NCBI RefSeq assembly: GCF_009727055.1
Contig: NC_052359.1
Coordinates: forward strand, 11,359,392-11,423,391
Origin: Benincasa hispida
Taxonomy: Eukaryota; Streptophyta; Magnoliopsida; Cucurbitales; Cucurbitaceae
Direction of reading: 5' to 3'
Length of the DNA stretch: 64,000 bases
Positions 11,427 through 22,376 of the stretch are shown here, piece after piece. Numbering within the stretch: position 1 is the first letter of the stretch; each line of letters opens with the position of its first letter. The translations under genes and the position numbers were made by a program. Below the pieces are notes generated by a model. The model made no database searches. It saw nothing but the letters and a program-made list of their open reading frames with translations, and was not told where the DNA came from.

Positions 11427-14421
11427 GCACATCCAATTTCTCTAATTTTTCCCACTCTCTCTTTTCCATTCTTTTAAATTAAAAGTATACACCTTCCTTC
11501 CTTCGTTGTTTTCTCTTTCACGGTCTCTCTTTGAAATTCAAAACATATTATTTGCTCTATCTTCCTAGTGCTATTGATGAAAAGGCTAGGAATTTTAAGC
11601 AAAAATGGTTGATACATGTAGTTGAAAAAATTGGCGTGGATGTTGAAGTTTGTGCATTTGGTGAAGGAAGAAAAGTGAAATGCTTACACATGTATATTAT
11701 AGAGAGTAAAGTATTTATGAAAATGAAAATTAAGAGAACAAGTGGTTGACATATCGAAGAGAAGTATCTTGTTTGTCATACACAAGTGGTTTTACTATTT
11801 TGTTTGTTAAACTATATTTAATAAGATACAAGTGGTTCTACAATTAGTTATTGGCATGTATTCGTATGTGTTTAGTTTTAGTTTATTCAATTAAAAATAT
11901 AGACTTAAATTCTCAACAAAATATATGCATGGCTATCACTCCAATCTCCTCCCTAAAGATTATTATGAGTTTTTTCCTTCCTCCCTCATTCTCAATCTTC
12001 TCCTCCCATGATTTATCCCGCTTATTCTCTTTTCTCTAGAAAAAGCCCATCTTCATCTAAGATAATTACATAAACATATAAACTTTCAATGGACACCATA
12101 ATTATCTCTGAATTGGATTATTTGCCTATTACTGTTCTCTTCTTCAATCCTATGAATCTTATCAAATCGATTTCTCTTTTCTTTTCTTTTTTTTAAATCC
12201 AAAGTCTTTAAATTACATGTGTCCATAAAAGGATTACGAAATTAGAGTGGATTAAAAGAGGAATCGGAGTGGAGAAACTACTGAAGTGTGAGCATGCCAA
12301 ATTTATATCTATATATATTTCCAAACTAAAGAGACGGTTGGAAAGAGAGGTTGGAATTTGAAATAGAGAAGATACAAAGGGAAGTGGAGATTTACACATG
12401 TTCATCGTTGGTTGATTTAAATTGCAAATAGAATTACATTTACGCATGTATCCCTAATAAATAGAGATTGCATTTAGACTTGTCATTTTTATATGATATC
12501 CTAAAAAAATGTATTTAAATTAGGTGTAGACGTGTGTCACAAATGATTTTAAATATAATATTTTTCTTTAATATATTTTATTGATAATATAAATCCAATT
12601 TTTCTAATTCACTCCGGATCTCTTTCATTCTTTTAAAACAAACAAACTTCTTCCTTGGCATAATCCACACCTCTATAAAAACTAAATGGACGAGTCATTA
12701 AAGAGAGAAATAGGAAATTGAAACATAGAGAAAATTTCTTTTGTTGAAGAGACGTAAGTATAATATTATACTAATAATAAATTTTCTTGTGGATGAAGAA
12801 TTTGAGTTTCAATTTCCTATTTTTCTCCTTAATACATCACCATATTATTTATAGAGGTGTGTATTAGATAAGGAAGAAAGATTGTTTTAAGAAAAAAGAA
12901 ATCACGGGTAAATTAGAGATATTGAATTTATATTATCAATTAAATACATTAAAAACAAAGATTATATTTAAAATCATTTGCGATACCTATCAATACCTTA
13001 TTTGTATATATTTATGGATAGCATAAAAATGACACTGACACTCCCCTAAATGCAATCCCTATTTATTAGGAATACATGATTAAATTAAAATCTCTTTTGC
13101 GGTTTCAATCAACTAACTGTCAACATGTGTAAATCTTCACTTCTATATATCTATATCTTATCCATTTCAAATCTCGACTTTTCTTCTAATCTCTTTAATT
13201 TGAAAATATATATAGATATAAGTTTTCCATAGCCACACTTCAATCTAGTCTCTCCACCCAATGATCATGATCCAAAAAAAGAAAAGAAAATATTGACAAT
13301 TTGGATTTATATTCTCAAACAAATAAACTAAAGCAAAAAATTATAATTAAATTTATTTGTTACACATCCAACAATTAATTTTGAATGATTATGATTTTTG
13401 ATCAATTAATCCTTAAATATTATGCATGTATCCCTAATAAATAGGAATTGCATGATAGATGCCACTTTTTCTCTTAAAAATATAATAGACCATCTTCTCT
13501 ATCGTAATACATACTTCTATAAGATCTTAGTCGAAAAAAGATGGTGAAGGAGAGAAATAGTAAATTGAAACTCAAAATTCTTCATCCACGATGAAGTTTC
13601 TTTTGTGAAGTGATGTGAGAATAATTTCAAGGCAAATTTGTTTTAGTGCAAAAGGGATTGGGATCCTAAAGGAAATTCAAGAGGGAGAAGATATCATAAA
13701 ATATTTTGTTCAATTAAAACAACTAAGAAGATATGCATTTGGGATCACAATATATTTATTATATCTACTCAAAGATCTCTCTCCTACAATTAAAGTGGGC
13801 ACAATTAATGGAGATTCAAATCATATTATTTACTCAATCTTTTATCTTTTTATTGTTAGGTTGATGAAAAGGCTACTAAATTCAAGCCAAAAATTGTTGA
13901 TGTAAGTGAAGAAAAAAATGCTACTAAGATAGTGAAGTTTGAGCATTTAATTGGAGGAAAAAAAAAGTAAAATGTTTAGACATCTAGACTATATATAGAT
14001 TACACATATTTATTAAAATTAAAGTCAAAAGAACAAGTGGTTAATATTCAAAAGGAAGTATCTATTTTAACGCATGTACCCCTAATGAAATATTGATGTA
14101 TTATGATCGACATCCCATAAAAGTATCTCTGTTCTACATCTTCTCTCTCTTATATATATATATGTTTTGGATTATTATTCATTACTTATTTGTCTATCCT
14201 TCAAACACAACATTAGTTTTCCTCTAAAGCTCCAAGTTCTTATATGTTTGTGGGAAATTGTTGATTTAAGGAGAAAATTTCTACAAATGGACATTGAAAT
14301 TGGAGTATTTGATTAGGTGTTGGAAGAGAATGGTAATAAATCAAAAGAGGAAAAGAAGTGGAGAGACGACATTGAAATGTGGGTATGTCAAATATTTTTG
14401 TTTTTCTGAGATAAAAATTTG
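11427..14421. repeat. Tandem duplication unit 1, right part (blocks D and B)
   Basis: Begins with the right target-site copy 'gcaca' (11427-11431). Positions 11432-12600 align with 23890-24910, 12640-13450 align with 25000-25760 and 2400-3420, and 14170-14421 align with 26780-27054. A 72-codon open frame at 11531-11749 contains a gene-like stretch (IDEKARN, VDVEVCAFGEGRKVK), but the copies at 24014 and 8100 are broken by stops and frameshifts, so I do not call a gene. The rest is A/T-rich with short pyrimidine tracts. Confidence 0.6.
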
Positions 14422-15077
14422 TAACTTGAAAGGGAGAAGCTAAAGGAGATGATATCTTCATTAGTGATAGATAGAGGAGACAATAAAAAGAAAGAGATCA
14501 TGAAATAGTTTGTTAAGAAATTGTTTTAATTTTAGTTTAAGTTGGATATCTCTCTAATAACATCGAAAAATTAATCTTAGTCTATATTATTATTCTCCCT
14601 TTGCTAAAGAATAAAAGAGATTTGTTTACACTCTATTCCACATAGAGCACAAATTTTCATACATACTTGACACGTGGTTGATTAAATCTACAAAAGACTA
14701 AAAATATTACATTTATGCATGTATCCCTAATATATAGGGATTGCAACTAGATAGAAATAGGAGTGTCAGTATCATTTTTCTACTCTCTAGAAATTCATAC
14801 AAATTAGATGTGGACAAGTGTCATTGATGATTTTAAATATAAGATTTTATTGATAACAAAAATCCAATTTTTCTAATTTTTCAACGTTATCTCTTTTCTA
14901 GAGAACAAGAACATAAAAAGAAAAAAGGAGAAAAATGTAAATTGCTTTAGTGCAATATAAAAAGGAAAATAATGAAGAAATCAAGGAGATGGAAAATTTG
15001 GGATTTTCGATGGAATTCAAAAATCAAAAGAGAGAGAGGATCGTGATAAAATATCTTTTTGAAAATTTGCATTATAA
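14422..15077. repeat. Decayed repeat block E, third copy
   Basis: Closely matches 1-720 and 27055-27790 ('taacttgaaagg', 'tgatatcttcattagtgata', 'gatagaaataggagtgtcag' near 14750). It is cut off at 'gaaaatttgcattataa' by the GC-rich insertion at 15078. The other copies continue there with 'cgttcaaat'. Confidence 0.7.
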
Positions 15078-15747
15078 TGTGAGAGTTTCTAAACCTAACT
15101 TAGATGGTCAAATAGAATGCAAACAATCAACAGAAATAAATCGAAAACAGATAATCAACGAAATCACCAATCTGTAATTTGAAGTATCCACTGATATCGA
15201 GAGATCCGCACACAACGTCGCCTCTGAAAACGGAGAACAACCCGTTGCAAAACAGCCCAAAATAGCGTACTACCCGCCTCTGACCGGCGAACCATGCGCA
15301 GACCCACGCGTATCTCTCACCGACAACCGTTGCCAGATGAATCGCTGCTTAGACCGAACCTCTCCAGACAGGACCGTCCGAACCCCACACTGACGGAAAC
15401 CCGCCCACGCCTTGAGCTTCCCAGACCGGACCGCCACCGACGCTCGAACTGGCGCTGCTCTTCTCCGAACCGCCGCCCAAGAACCAGCCAAGCGACTCCA
15501 AGATCCAGCCGAGTGACTCTTCAAGGACGGCTACTCACAGGCGGCTTCAGGCGTCTTCTTCTTCAAGTCGGCCGCGCGCCTCCTTTCCTTCACAGACGGC
15601 TGCAAATTTCGTTTCTAAAAAAAAACACGCAATACTGCCTAAGAGGAGAAGAAAAGGGTAATTACAAAAATGCCCCTGCTAATGCCATTGGCCTTTAATT
15701 TTTCAAAAAACCCAATAAAATCCACTTAAAAAACTTTATTTTCTACA
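15078..15747. mobile_element. GC-rich insertion of uncertain class (possible short LTR or gene-fragment carrier)
   Basis: A 670-bp segment absent from the other block E copies. It starts TGTGAG and ends CTACA, with near-matching flanks 'tataa' and 'aataa', which would fit a TG...CA element such as a small solo LTR. Its core (about 15190-15610) is strongly GC- and CpG-rich while the flanks are about three-quarters A+T. Open frames of 134 codons (plus) and 84 codons (minus) overlap there, which is a usual consequence of GC-rich DNA having few stops. They are Arg/Pro/Ser-rich and show no domain I recognise. A captured exon in a Mutator-like carrier is an alternative, but no long terminal inverted repeats were seen. 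Confidence 0.45.
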
Positions 15748-17488
15748 AATAATAAGATCATTAAGAAATACTTTACATGTAACACCTCAAACCAACTATT
15801 AACAATTTTCGTAGGTACATGACTATTATGTGCAAGTCAACATATGGCTATCATGTGCACATTTTCACCCTTTTGTTTTTCCTTTTCAAAGAAATTAATT
15901 AGGAGATAAAGTTGTTGTGATTTGGAAATTGTTTTTATGTTTTCAATTAATTAGAAATTAAACATCTATACGTATACTTATTTGTAAAACTTTTTGGGTA
16001 TAAGAAAATTCTACTGCCAAAAAAATTACCCAAATATTTTCTCTTAGATATTGAGAAAGGAAAAAGAGGATTTGGGGATAAATTTTTGGGTTACAACCTG
16101 ACAGATTAAATTTGAAATGTAAAAGAAAACAAGTATACTATTTAATAAAAAAATCCTTTATTAAAATTATAAAAATTGGCAAATAGTGAAAATTTAATGG
16201 AAGCTTATGCAAAACATTGTTTTTTTTTTNTTTTAACTTGATAGAAATAGTCTATGTTTTTAAGTAGATATCTCTTTCATAACATCGGAAAACTATTTTC
16301 ATCCAAATTATATATCACCACGAGAAGTTAATCAATAGTATTTTGATTTGTTATTTTCTCAATATCTATCATGCTCCTTCATATAAAAGATTTTTGTCCC
16401 CCTCCTTGTTAAGAATAAAAACAAATATTCTCTTCACTTATCTAGACCACACAAAGAGCAAATTTACAAAATAAAAGATCACACAAATCTATGCAAACAT
16501 TTTTATTTAAACGCTAAAAAGATTTATTTATGCAAGTACCCTTAATAAATTGGGATTGTAAATATTTAGATAGATACATGCATATTAGTATAATTTTAAA
16601 TACATATATATTAGTTGTGGACATGTGTCACAAAAGAGTTTAAATATAAATTATGCTTTAATATATTTGATTGATAATGTAAATCTAATATCTCTATTTT
16701 CTTCAAAGCAATGATTTGGGGTCACATGACAAATTTTTACTTGCGGCAGTTATTTGTCTCCACAATCTTTCTCCTATTCTTTGTTTTTTTTTCTAAAACA
16801 AAATTTTTCATATTAGTAAAATGCACCTCTATTTAAATTGGGTTATTTACTCAATCTTACTCGTTGTATTAAAATTCTTCCTAAAAATCGATTTTGTGAA
16901 GGATGTTAAAATGGAAAAAATGTAAATTGTTTAAATATAGATTTTATTGAAGTTTATTTGATTGAAATTATAAATCCAATTGGTCAACTAAAAATTTATG
17001 CTAAAAATTCTTTGTAAAATTTTCTTTGATGAGAGATGGAAGGAGTTGGGATTTGTGAGGGAATTCAAGAGAAAGGGGATCACTATAAAATATTTTGTGG
17101 AAAAAATGCATTAGTATGTTCATTTAAATAACTAAAATATTTCATTTTAAAATATTTATTAAAAAACTAAAAAGATAATTATTTATACTTGATTTTTTTG
17201 TTTATAACAATTGCTTTTCCTTAACTATTATCAAATAATTTAAATTAAACAATATAGCATAGAATTTAAACCATATAAACTTGTTAACAATTGATTTATT
17301 ATATAATAGGATATTAATAATCAAAATACAAATAATATTCATGTGATTGGTCAAACACTTTAATCTACTTTTTCAATTTGAAATTTTAGAACTTTCACAT
17401 TCTTCTAAAACCATATATATACCCGTCATTACCTTAAAACCTACAATATCAATCACAAACTAATTCTTAGTCACTATCTATTTTATCT
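15748..17488. repeat. Tandem duplication unit 2, block C
   Basis: Runs parallel to 4870-6560 with many small differences, for example 'attacccaaatattttctctt' near 16025 and 5097. It ends in the paralogous sequence 'ccatatatatacc' just upstream of the solo LTR. It holds one unresolved base at 16230. No gene is seen. Confidence 0.65.
16230..16230. other. Ambiguous base (N)
   Basis: A single N in a poly-T run. The paralogous run near 5290 is also a long T homopolymer, so this is a sequencing or polishing uncertainty in a homopolymer. Confidence 0.95.
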
Positions 17489-17493
17489 ATTAT
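17489..17493. repeat. Target-site duplication ATTAT, left copy
   Basis: ATTAT directly precedes the TG of the LTR at 17494 and is repeated at 19751-19755 directly after its final CA. This is the 5-bp duplication expected for an LTR retrotransposon insertion. Confidence 0.85.
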
Positions 17494-17964
17494 TGTGAAA
17501 CCCAGATTTTCATTATTCCTACTTAAGCAGGTGGTTAAGGAAATTAACTAAGTAGAAGTTAAATCCTATGTTGAAGTGAAGGAAATTTCTAGGTGTTGAA
17601 TAGATTTTCCTTGAGTAATTTTGAGTTAAGTTTTAATTGATGAAATTTGGCTAAGTATAAGGTCAAAAGGACCCATGCGTGAAGTATTAGGAGACATTAA
17701 CGAATAAGTTGAAAAGGCAACCATGCGTTTGTAAGGTTGGACGCATGATTGGCTGAAGTAGTGGCAAGAGGCATTACCAAGAGTTGTCATGCGTTGGAAG
17801 CCAAGGAGAAAAATGGCTAAGTATTGGACTATGCGTTGATGTGGTGCTATGCATTGGCCATAAGATCTTGGAGAGATTATTTGGGCAAAGGGAGGAGAAA
17901 AAAGGGAATTTGGAAGCTTGACTTTTGGGAAAAAAACTTGGAAAATTTTGGCTAAGTATAAAAT

Positions 17965-18120
17965 TTTGCGTTGGATGATGGATGTGTTGGATGCATTGGA
18001 TGCATTGGAAGCGTTGGATGCGTTGGATGTGTTGGATGCGTTGGATGCGTTGGATGTGTTGGATGATGGATGCGTTGGAAGGGACCAATGCGTTGGAAGG
18101 ATTGTGTTGATGTGTTGGAA
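17965..18120. repeat. 9-bp minisatellite (TTGGATGCG)n inside LTR
   Basis: About 15 imperfect 9-base units (TTGGATGCG, TTGGATGTG, TTGGATGCA, TTGGAAGCG). Read on the plus strand they give a V/A-L-D repeat; on the minus strand they give N-A-S or H-P-T repeats. That explains the three overlapping low-complexity open frames, none of which is a gene. Confidence 0.9.
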
Positions 18121-18251
18121 GGGTTGTTGGTGATGACATGCGGCTGAAGGAAGAAAGATGGAGGTGACGCATTGGAAGGCACAAGGGTAGGTAAGGCATG
18201 CATTGGAAGGTAGCCCATGCGTCAAGCGGTCGAAGCCAAACGCCCTTGCCC

Positions 18252-18289
18252 CTGTCTCTTATACACATCTAGATGTGTATAAGAGACAG
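18252..18289. other. Nextera mate-pair junction adapter (assembly artefact)
   Basis: A perfect 38-bp palindrome made of the 19-bp Tn5 mosaic end CTGTCTCTTATACACATCT joined to its reverse complement. This equals the circularisation junction used in Nextera mate-pair libraries. Read on the minus strand it yields the peptide start MCIRDR, a known sign of adapter contamination in protein databases. The sequence on either side may not be adjacent in the real chromosome. Confidence 0.97.
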
Positions 18290-19750
18290 GCTATGTGTTG
18301 ATTATAGGCTATGCGTTGATTATGGACTATGTGTTGAACATCCAAGAGTTGGACGCATATAAAGGATGAGATCACCTAAAAAACGTCATTAAATCATGTG
18401 TCTTCTTAGGAGAAAGCCTTAAGCCTTAAGAATTTGAGGTGGTTGCATCAGATTGGAAGCTCATGCGTTGGCTACATAGGAGAAGGACACTTAGATTGCG
18501 TTGATCAAAGAATTGCGTTGTTGGTGTGAGGAGAAAACACTTAGACATGCAGCCAAGTAGGAGGTGTCGACTTTGGAGAAGGTTTGGACACCTATAAATA
18601 GGGCCAAAAGACTTCATTTTCAGATTAAAAAGAGTGGGAGAGTTAAGCAAACCTTGTGTTGAGGCCAAAATCCATGTGTTAATCATAGAATTTCAAAGAG
18701 AACACATTGGACAGTGAAGCTTGGAAAGCAGCATCAATTTGGAACGAGAAGTTCTCCCAATTTACTCGTGTGTTTGGAGTGATTCTAAAATGATCTGAAA
18801 GCTTCGGAAGTCTAGTTTTCAGGGTAGGGCTTCTGGAGAAAAAGCTCGAAGGGATCGGGCTGGAAATTAAGAAGAAAGCAGAAGGGTCAGATTGTCGGAT
18901 AAGCTTGGGCCAGTCTTGATATTTTGATTTTTTCAGCCAAACCACGAGGAGTTAGGAGTTAATATTTTGAGGTAAGCTTCCTAAGACATTTTAGAGCATA
19001 TTTGTGGAAGGAAGTATCTCGAGATAAAGCCTAGAACTATAAGTAATCTGAGCTTTAAATTGAATTTGGATTTTAGGGTTCAAAAGGGATCCCGAGGTGA
19101 CAAAGGAACTTCTAGAGAGAGAGGTTCCTAAACGATCAAAGTGAGTGACTAAATTATTTAAAATGTTTTAAGAAACCACGTGCTAAAGAAAGATCTTTCA
19201 GATAAATACATGTTTTCTAAGTTTTATTAAAGAAAGTCATTGTATGACTAGTTTTACTTGAAACTCGATACCAAAGGACATTTGAGAAGGTATCTGAGTA
19301 GCTCGATACTGAAGGACACAGTTGAGAAGGTATCTGAGAAAAAGTACCCAAGTGTGGGGTAGTTCTTTTGATAAAAATCAGTTTTCTAGTCACTCACTGG
19401 GCTTTATAGCTCATGTTTTCCAAATGTTTTTTTTTTCTTCCCAGGTAGCGAAAGGTGAGGAGTTCCAGGGTGCTGCTAAGGTCAAGGTCTGCCACATGCC
19501 ACAGTTACACTTCTGGAGGATTTTACAGTTGTTGTTGTAAACTTGTAATTAAGTCTTGGAGTTGTATAAATATTACATTGTTGTAAAATAAAATGGGCCT
19601 ACTTAATCAGTTGATTGTTCAATTTGTACATTGGTATCAGAGTTATTTTAGCAAGAGTTATTAGGTAGTAAGTGTCAACGAAAGGGTTGATAACTGTTGC
19701 AGTCATGCCCTTCCTCAGGCTCAGAGGGTAGTCTGGGGCGGAGTGTGACA

Positions 19751-21015
19751 ATTATACACTTATATTGGAATGGTTATTGTTCTTTTAATTTAGTTGAATT
19801 ACTTATTTTTAAATTTTATTCAAGTCATAACTTTTTCTCATAACATCGAAAAATTATTCATTCTGTAGTGGTGTTGGTTTTGGTTATTAGTCACTACTCA
19901 TCATGCAACTTCATAGTGAAGAGTTCGGACTTCCCTTCCTTGATTAAAATAATAATTAAAAAGAATAATTTCTTTTGCACATCTAGACTGTATAGAGTAA
20001 ATATTTTTTTAAAAAAAGGTTAGGAGAACAAGTGGTTGATATGCAAAAGGGAAGTATCTAAGTATAGCACAATAGTGATGTTTTGCTAGATAGATGCATG
20101 TAGAAAGTAGAATTTGTACTATTTATGCATGTATAAAATTAGTCGTTGACACATGTCACAAATTAAGTTTAATAATAGTTTTGACTTTATATTATTTGAT
20201 TGAAAATATAAATCAAATTTGTCAACCAAATATGATTATCACATCTCTTCTCCTCCTTGTTAAAATCAAAATATAGTTTTTCATTCTCTAATATCTTCAT
20301 CTTTGTGATTTCTCTTTATTCTCTTTTCGATAAAAGACCAATCTTCTCTATTTAGGACGATCACATAAAGGAATAATATTTTAATGGACAAAATGTTAAT
20401 TCTCAAATTGGATTACTATTCTCTTCTTCATATACAGTTATATTTATTCCAAATATCTCTCAAACCCATTGGGTTTTCTTTCCTTTGAGTTTCCAAGTTC
20501 CTATTTTTTGTGGTGTGATGAAAAGAGCTAAGGAAGATAGAAGTGGAAAATTGTTGATTAAGAAGAAAATTTCAAAATACGAGAGTTGTCGAGAGTCTTG
20601 AAGTGCTTTTTCATATTAGGTGTTGAAATATAGTGTTTAAATGTTTGTGTTGTGAGAAGGGATAAGAAAAAATGAGGTGACATAAGTATTAAAATGTTTA
20701 CATATATAGATTAGATAGATCAACACACATACAAAGGAGAACAAGTGACTGATATATAAAAAGAGAGAGGAGAGATCTGTTAATTAAGGTAAATCAAGAT
20801 GGTACTATCTAGACATGTATATAATTAGCCGTTGACATGTATCCGTATATGTTTAATTTTAGTTGATTTAATTAAAAATATAAAGTTGAAATAGTCAAAC
20901 AAAAACATATCTCCTCCTCCCATGGTTTCTCTCTTATTATCTTATCTATAAAACCAATCTTCTCTTATTTAGGATGATTTCGTAAAGGTATAAAATTTCA
21001 ATGTATATATATAAA
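19751..21015. repeat. Tandem duplication unit 2, continuation of block C and part of D
   Basis: Starts with the right ATTAT target-site copy (19751-19755). From 19771 it resumes the alignment with 6583 onward ('tcttttaatttagttga', 'ggtgttg-tttggttattag') and continues to about 20560 against 7350. The open frame at 20094-20276 is the counterpart of 6837-7058 and is module sequence without a recognisable domain. Confidence 0.6.
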
Positions 21016-21310
21016 TACTACTTTAGTCCTATACTTTTTGTTTTGGTTTATTTTGGTCCTTATACTCTCAAATTGTTCATTTTGGTCATTATACTTTCAA
21101 CTTTGGTTCATTTTGGTTTCTATTTAAAAATGTTCATTTTAGTCTTTTAATTTTGGTTCATTTTGATCCTTATACTTTTAAAAAGTTGTCCTCTCATTTT
21201 CACTTGGATAAAAAAAATATTTTTTTTAGTTCAAGGACCAAAATGAACAAAAGTTACAAATACAAAGACTAAAATGAATAAAAATCAAAAGTACAAGGAC
21301 CAAAGTAGTA
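21016..21310. mobile_element. Fold-back MITE, TACTACTTTGGTCC family
   Basis: A 295-bp element with long imperfect terminal inverted repeats: TACTACTTTAGTCC at the left and the reverse complement TACTACTTTGGTCC at the right. Inside are serial copies of 'ttcattttggtccttatact', direct in the left half and inverted in the right half, so the whole could form one hairpin. It is flanked by TA-rich sequence, so a target duplication cannot be defined. It carries no coding capacity and is absent from unit 1. Confidence 0.75.
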
Positions 21311-21774
21311 TATATATATATATATATGAACATTGAAGTTGGGTATGGAAATCTTTTTTCTTTTTCTTTTTACTTCACCATTTCTCTCCTTTTCTCTTTT
21401 AAACAATTTCTCGGATACAAAATGGAGATTCGAAGTATGTCAGTGCTCAATCTTCATTGTTGTGTTGATGAAAAATAAGCTTAGGAAATTAAACCTAAAA
21501 TAGTTGATGTAGTTGAAAAAATAGATGTGTGAATGTTGTAGTTTGAGCATTTGGTGAAGTAAAATTGTTTACACACATGTGTAAACTATATAAATTACAC
21601 ATATTTACAAAAACAAAAATTGGAGTGGACAGAGACGAGATTGAACTATGGACATACTAAATTATGCTAAATTTATATTTACGTATATTTTCAAATTAAA
21701 GAGATCAGAGAATATAAGAAGGGAGATTGATAGATTTGCAATAGATCATAAGGATATATAGCAGATATAACATA
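21311..21774. repeat. Tandem duplication unit 2, block D fragment
   Basis: After an AT run, positions 21330-21740 align with 8000-8420 ('aaacaatttctcggatacaa', 'agtatgtcagtgctcaatct'). No gene is seen. Confidence 0.6.
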
Positions 21775-21925
21775 ATGTAAAAAAAATTATAAATGTGACC
21801 AAATTTAAATAGTCACAGTCTATCGCTGATAGAAGTCTATCGCTAATAGACTTGGGAGTCTATCAACGATATAAGTCTATCGTTGATAGACTTGACTATA
21901 TTTGTAATTTTTTTAAAAATGATGT
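21775..21925. mobile_element. Small palindromic MITE with AGTCTATC...GATAGACT repeats
   Basis: The core holds four or five alternating 'agtctatcgctgatag' and 'tctatcgttgatagact' units, giving nested palindromes. It is bounded by the inverted pair 'aaattataaatgtgac' and 'ttgactatatttgtaattt'. It has no coding capacity and is missing from the paralogous stretch near 8420. The boundaries are approximate. Confidence 0.6.
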
Positions 21926-22376
21926 TATACACTTAGTTATTATTCTTAAAAATGCTACCAATTGAAATTACCCTAGATAATATACGATTCCATCTCAAAA
22001 ACAATTAACAATGAAAAGAATAGTCACACATGATAATCAATTAATAGGAATAATAGGTGCAGCTAGTAACGGAGGCATAGTTTAGGATTGATATTGTAGA
22101 TTTAAAGGTAATTATTGACAAACGTGCTTTTAGAAAAACTACTCATAACATAAAATTATTGTATGAAAATTTTCCATTTTAAAATTGAAAAAGTAGGGAT
22201 TATAGTATTTGACCAAAGCATACATATTATTTGTATATTGATATTTAATATCTAGTTTATATCAATTAATTGTTAAGAAATGGATTATGATTTAAATTTT
22301 ACGTTATTTTGTTTAATTTAAATTATTATCATTCTTAGAACCAAACCAAAACAAATGGATCAATTAAAAAAAATAG
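21926..22376. repeat. Tandem duplication unit 2, block D fragment
   Basis: Positions 21975-22290 align with 8440-8670 and with 26300-26540 ('taattattgacaa', 'tatagtatttgaccaaagca'). No gene is seen. Confidence 0.55.

Larger units (their letters stand above)
17494..19750 (+). mobile_element. Gypsy-type solo LTR, younger copy
   Basis: A 2257-bp TG...CA element (TGTGAAACCC to GGGCGGAGTGTGACA) flanked by a perfect ATTAT duplication. It has no internal gag-pol, so a full element has probably been reduced to one LTR by LTR-LTR recombination. It is absent from the paralogous site at about 6560-6590, where the two flanks are continuous. It shares its ends and the 'caggtagcgaaaggtgagga' stretch (19442 onward) with the LTR at 8892. 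A short 'ttggtatcagag' at 19631-19642, resembling an initiator-tRNA-Met primer site, lies inside it. A sequencing adapter at 18252-18289 interrupts the middle, so internal length and order are uncertain. The antisense frames here are not genes. Confidence 0.85.

Noticed and set aside
15270..15698. Frames of 84 and 134 codons on opposite strands
   Set aside because: Both are Arg/Pro/Ser-rich, overlap each other in a GC-rich insert with few stops and show no domain.
17626..18268. Overlapping frames of 60-200 codons with Asn-Ala-Ser, His-Pro-Thr or Ala-Leu-Asp repeats
   Set aside because: They come from the 9-bp minisatellite inside a solo LTR, and one starts with the MCIRDR adapter peptide.
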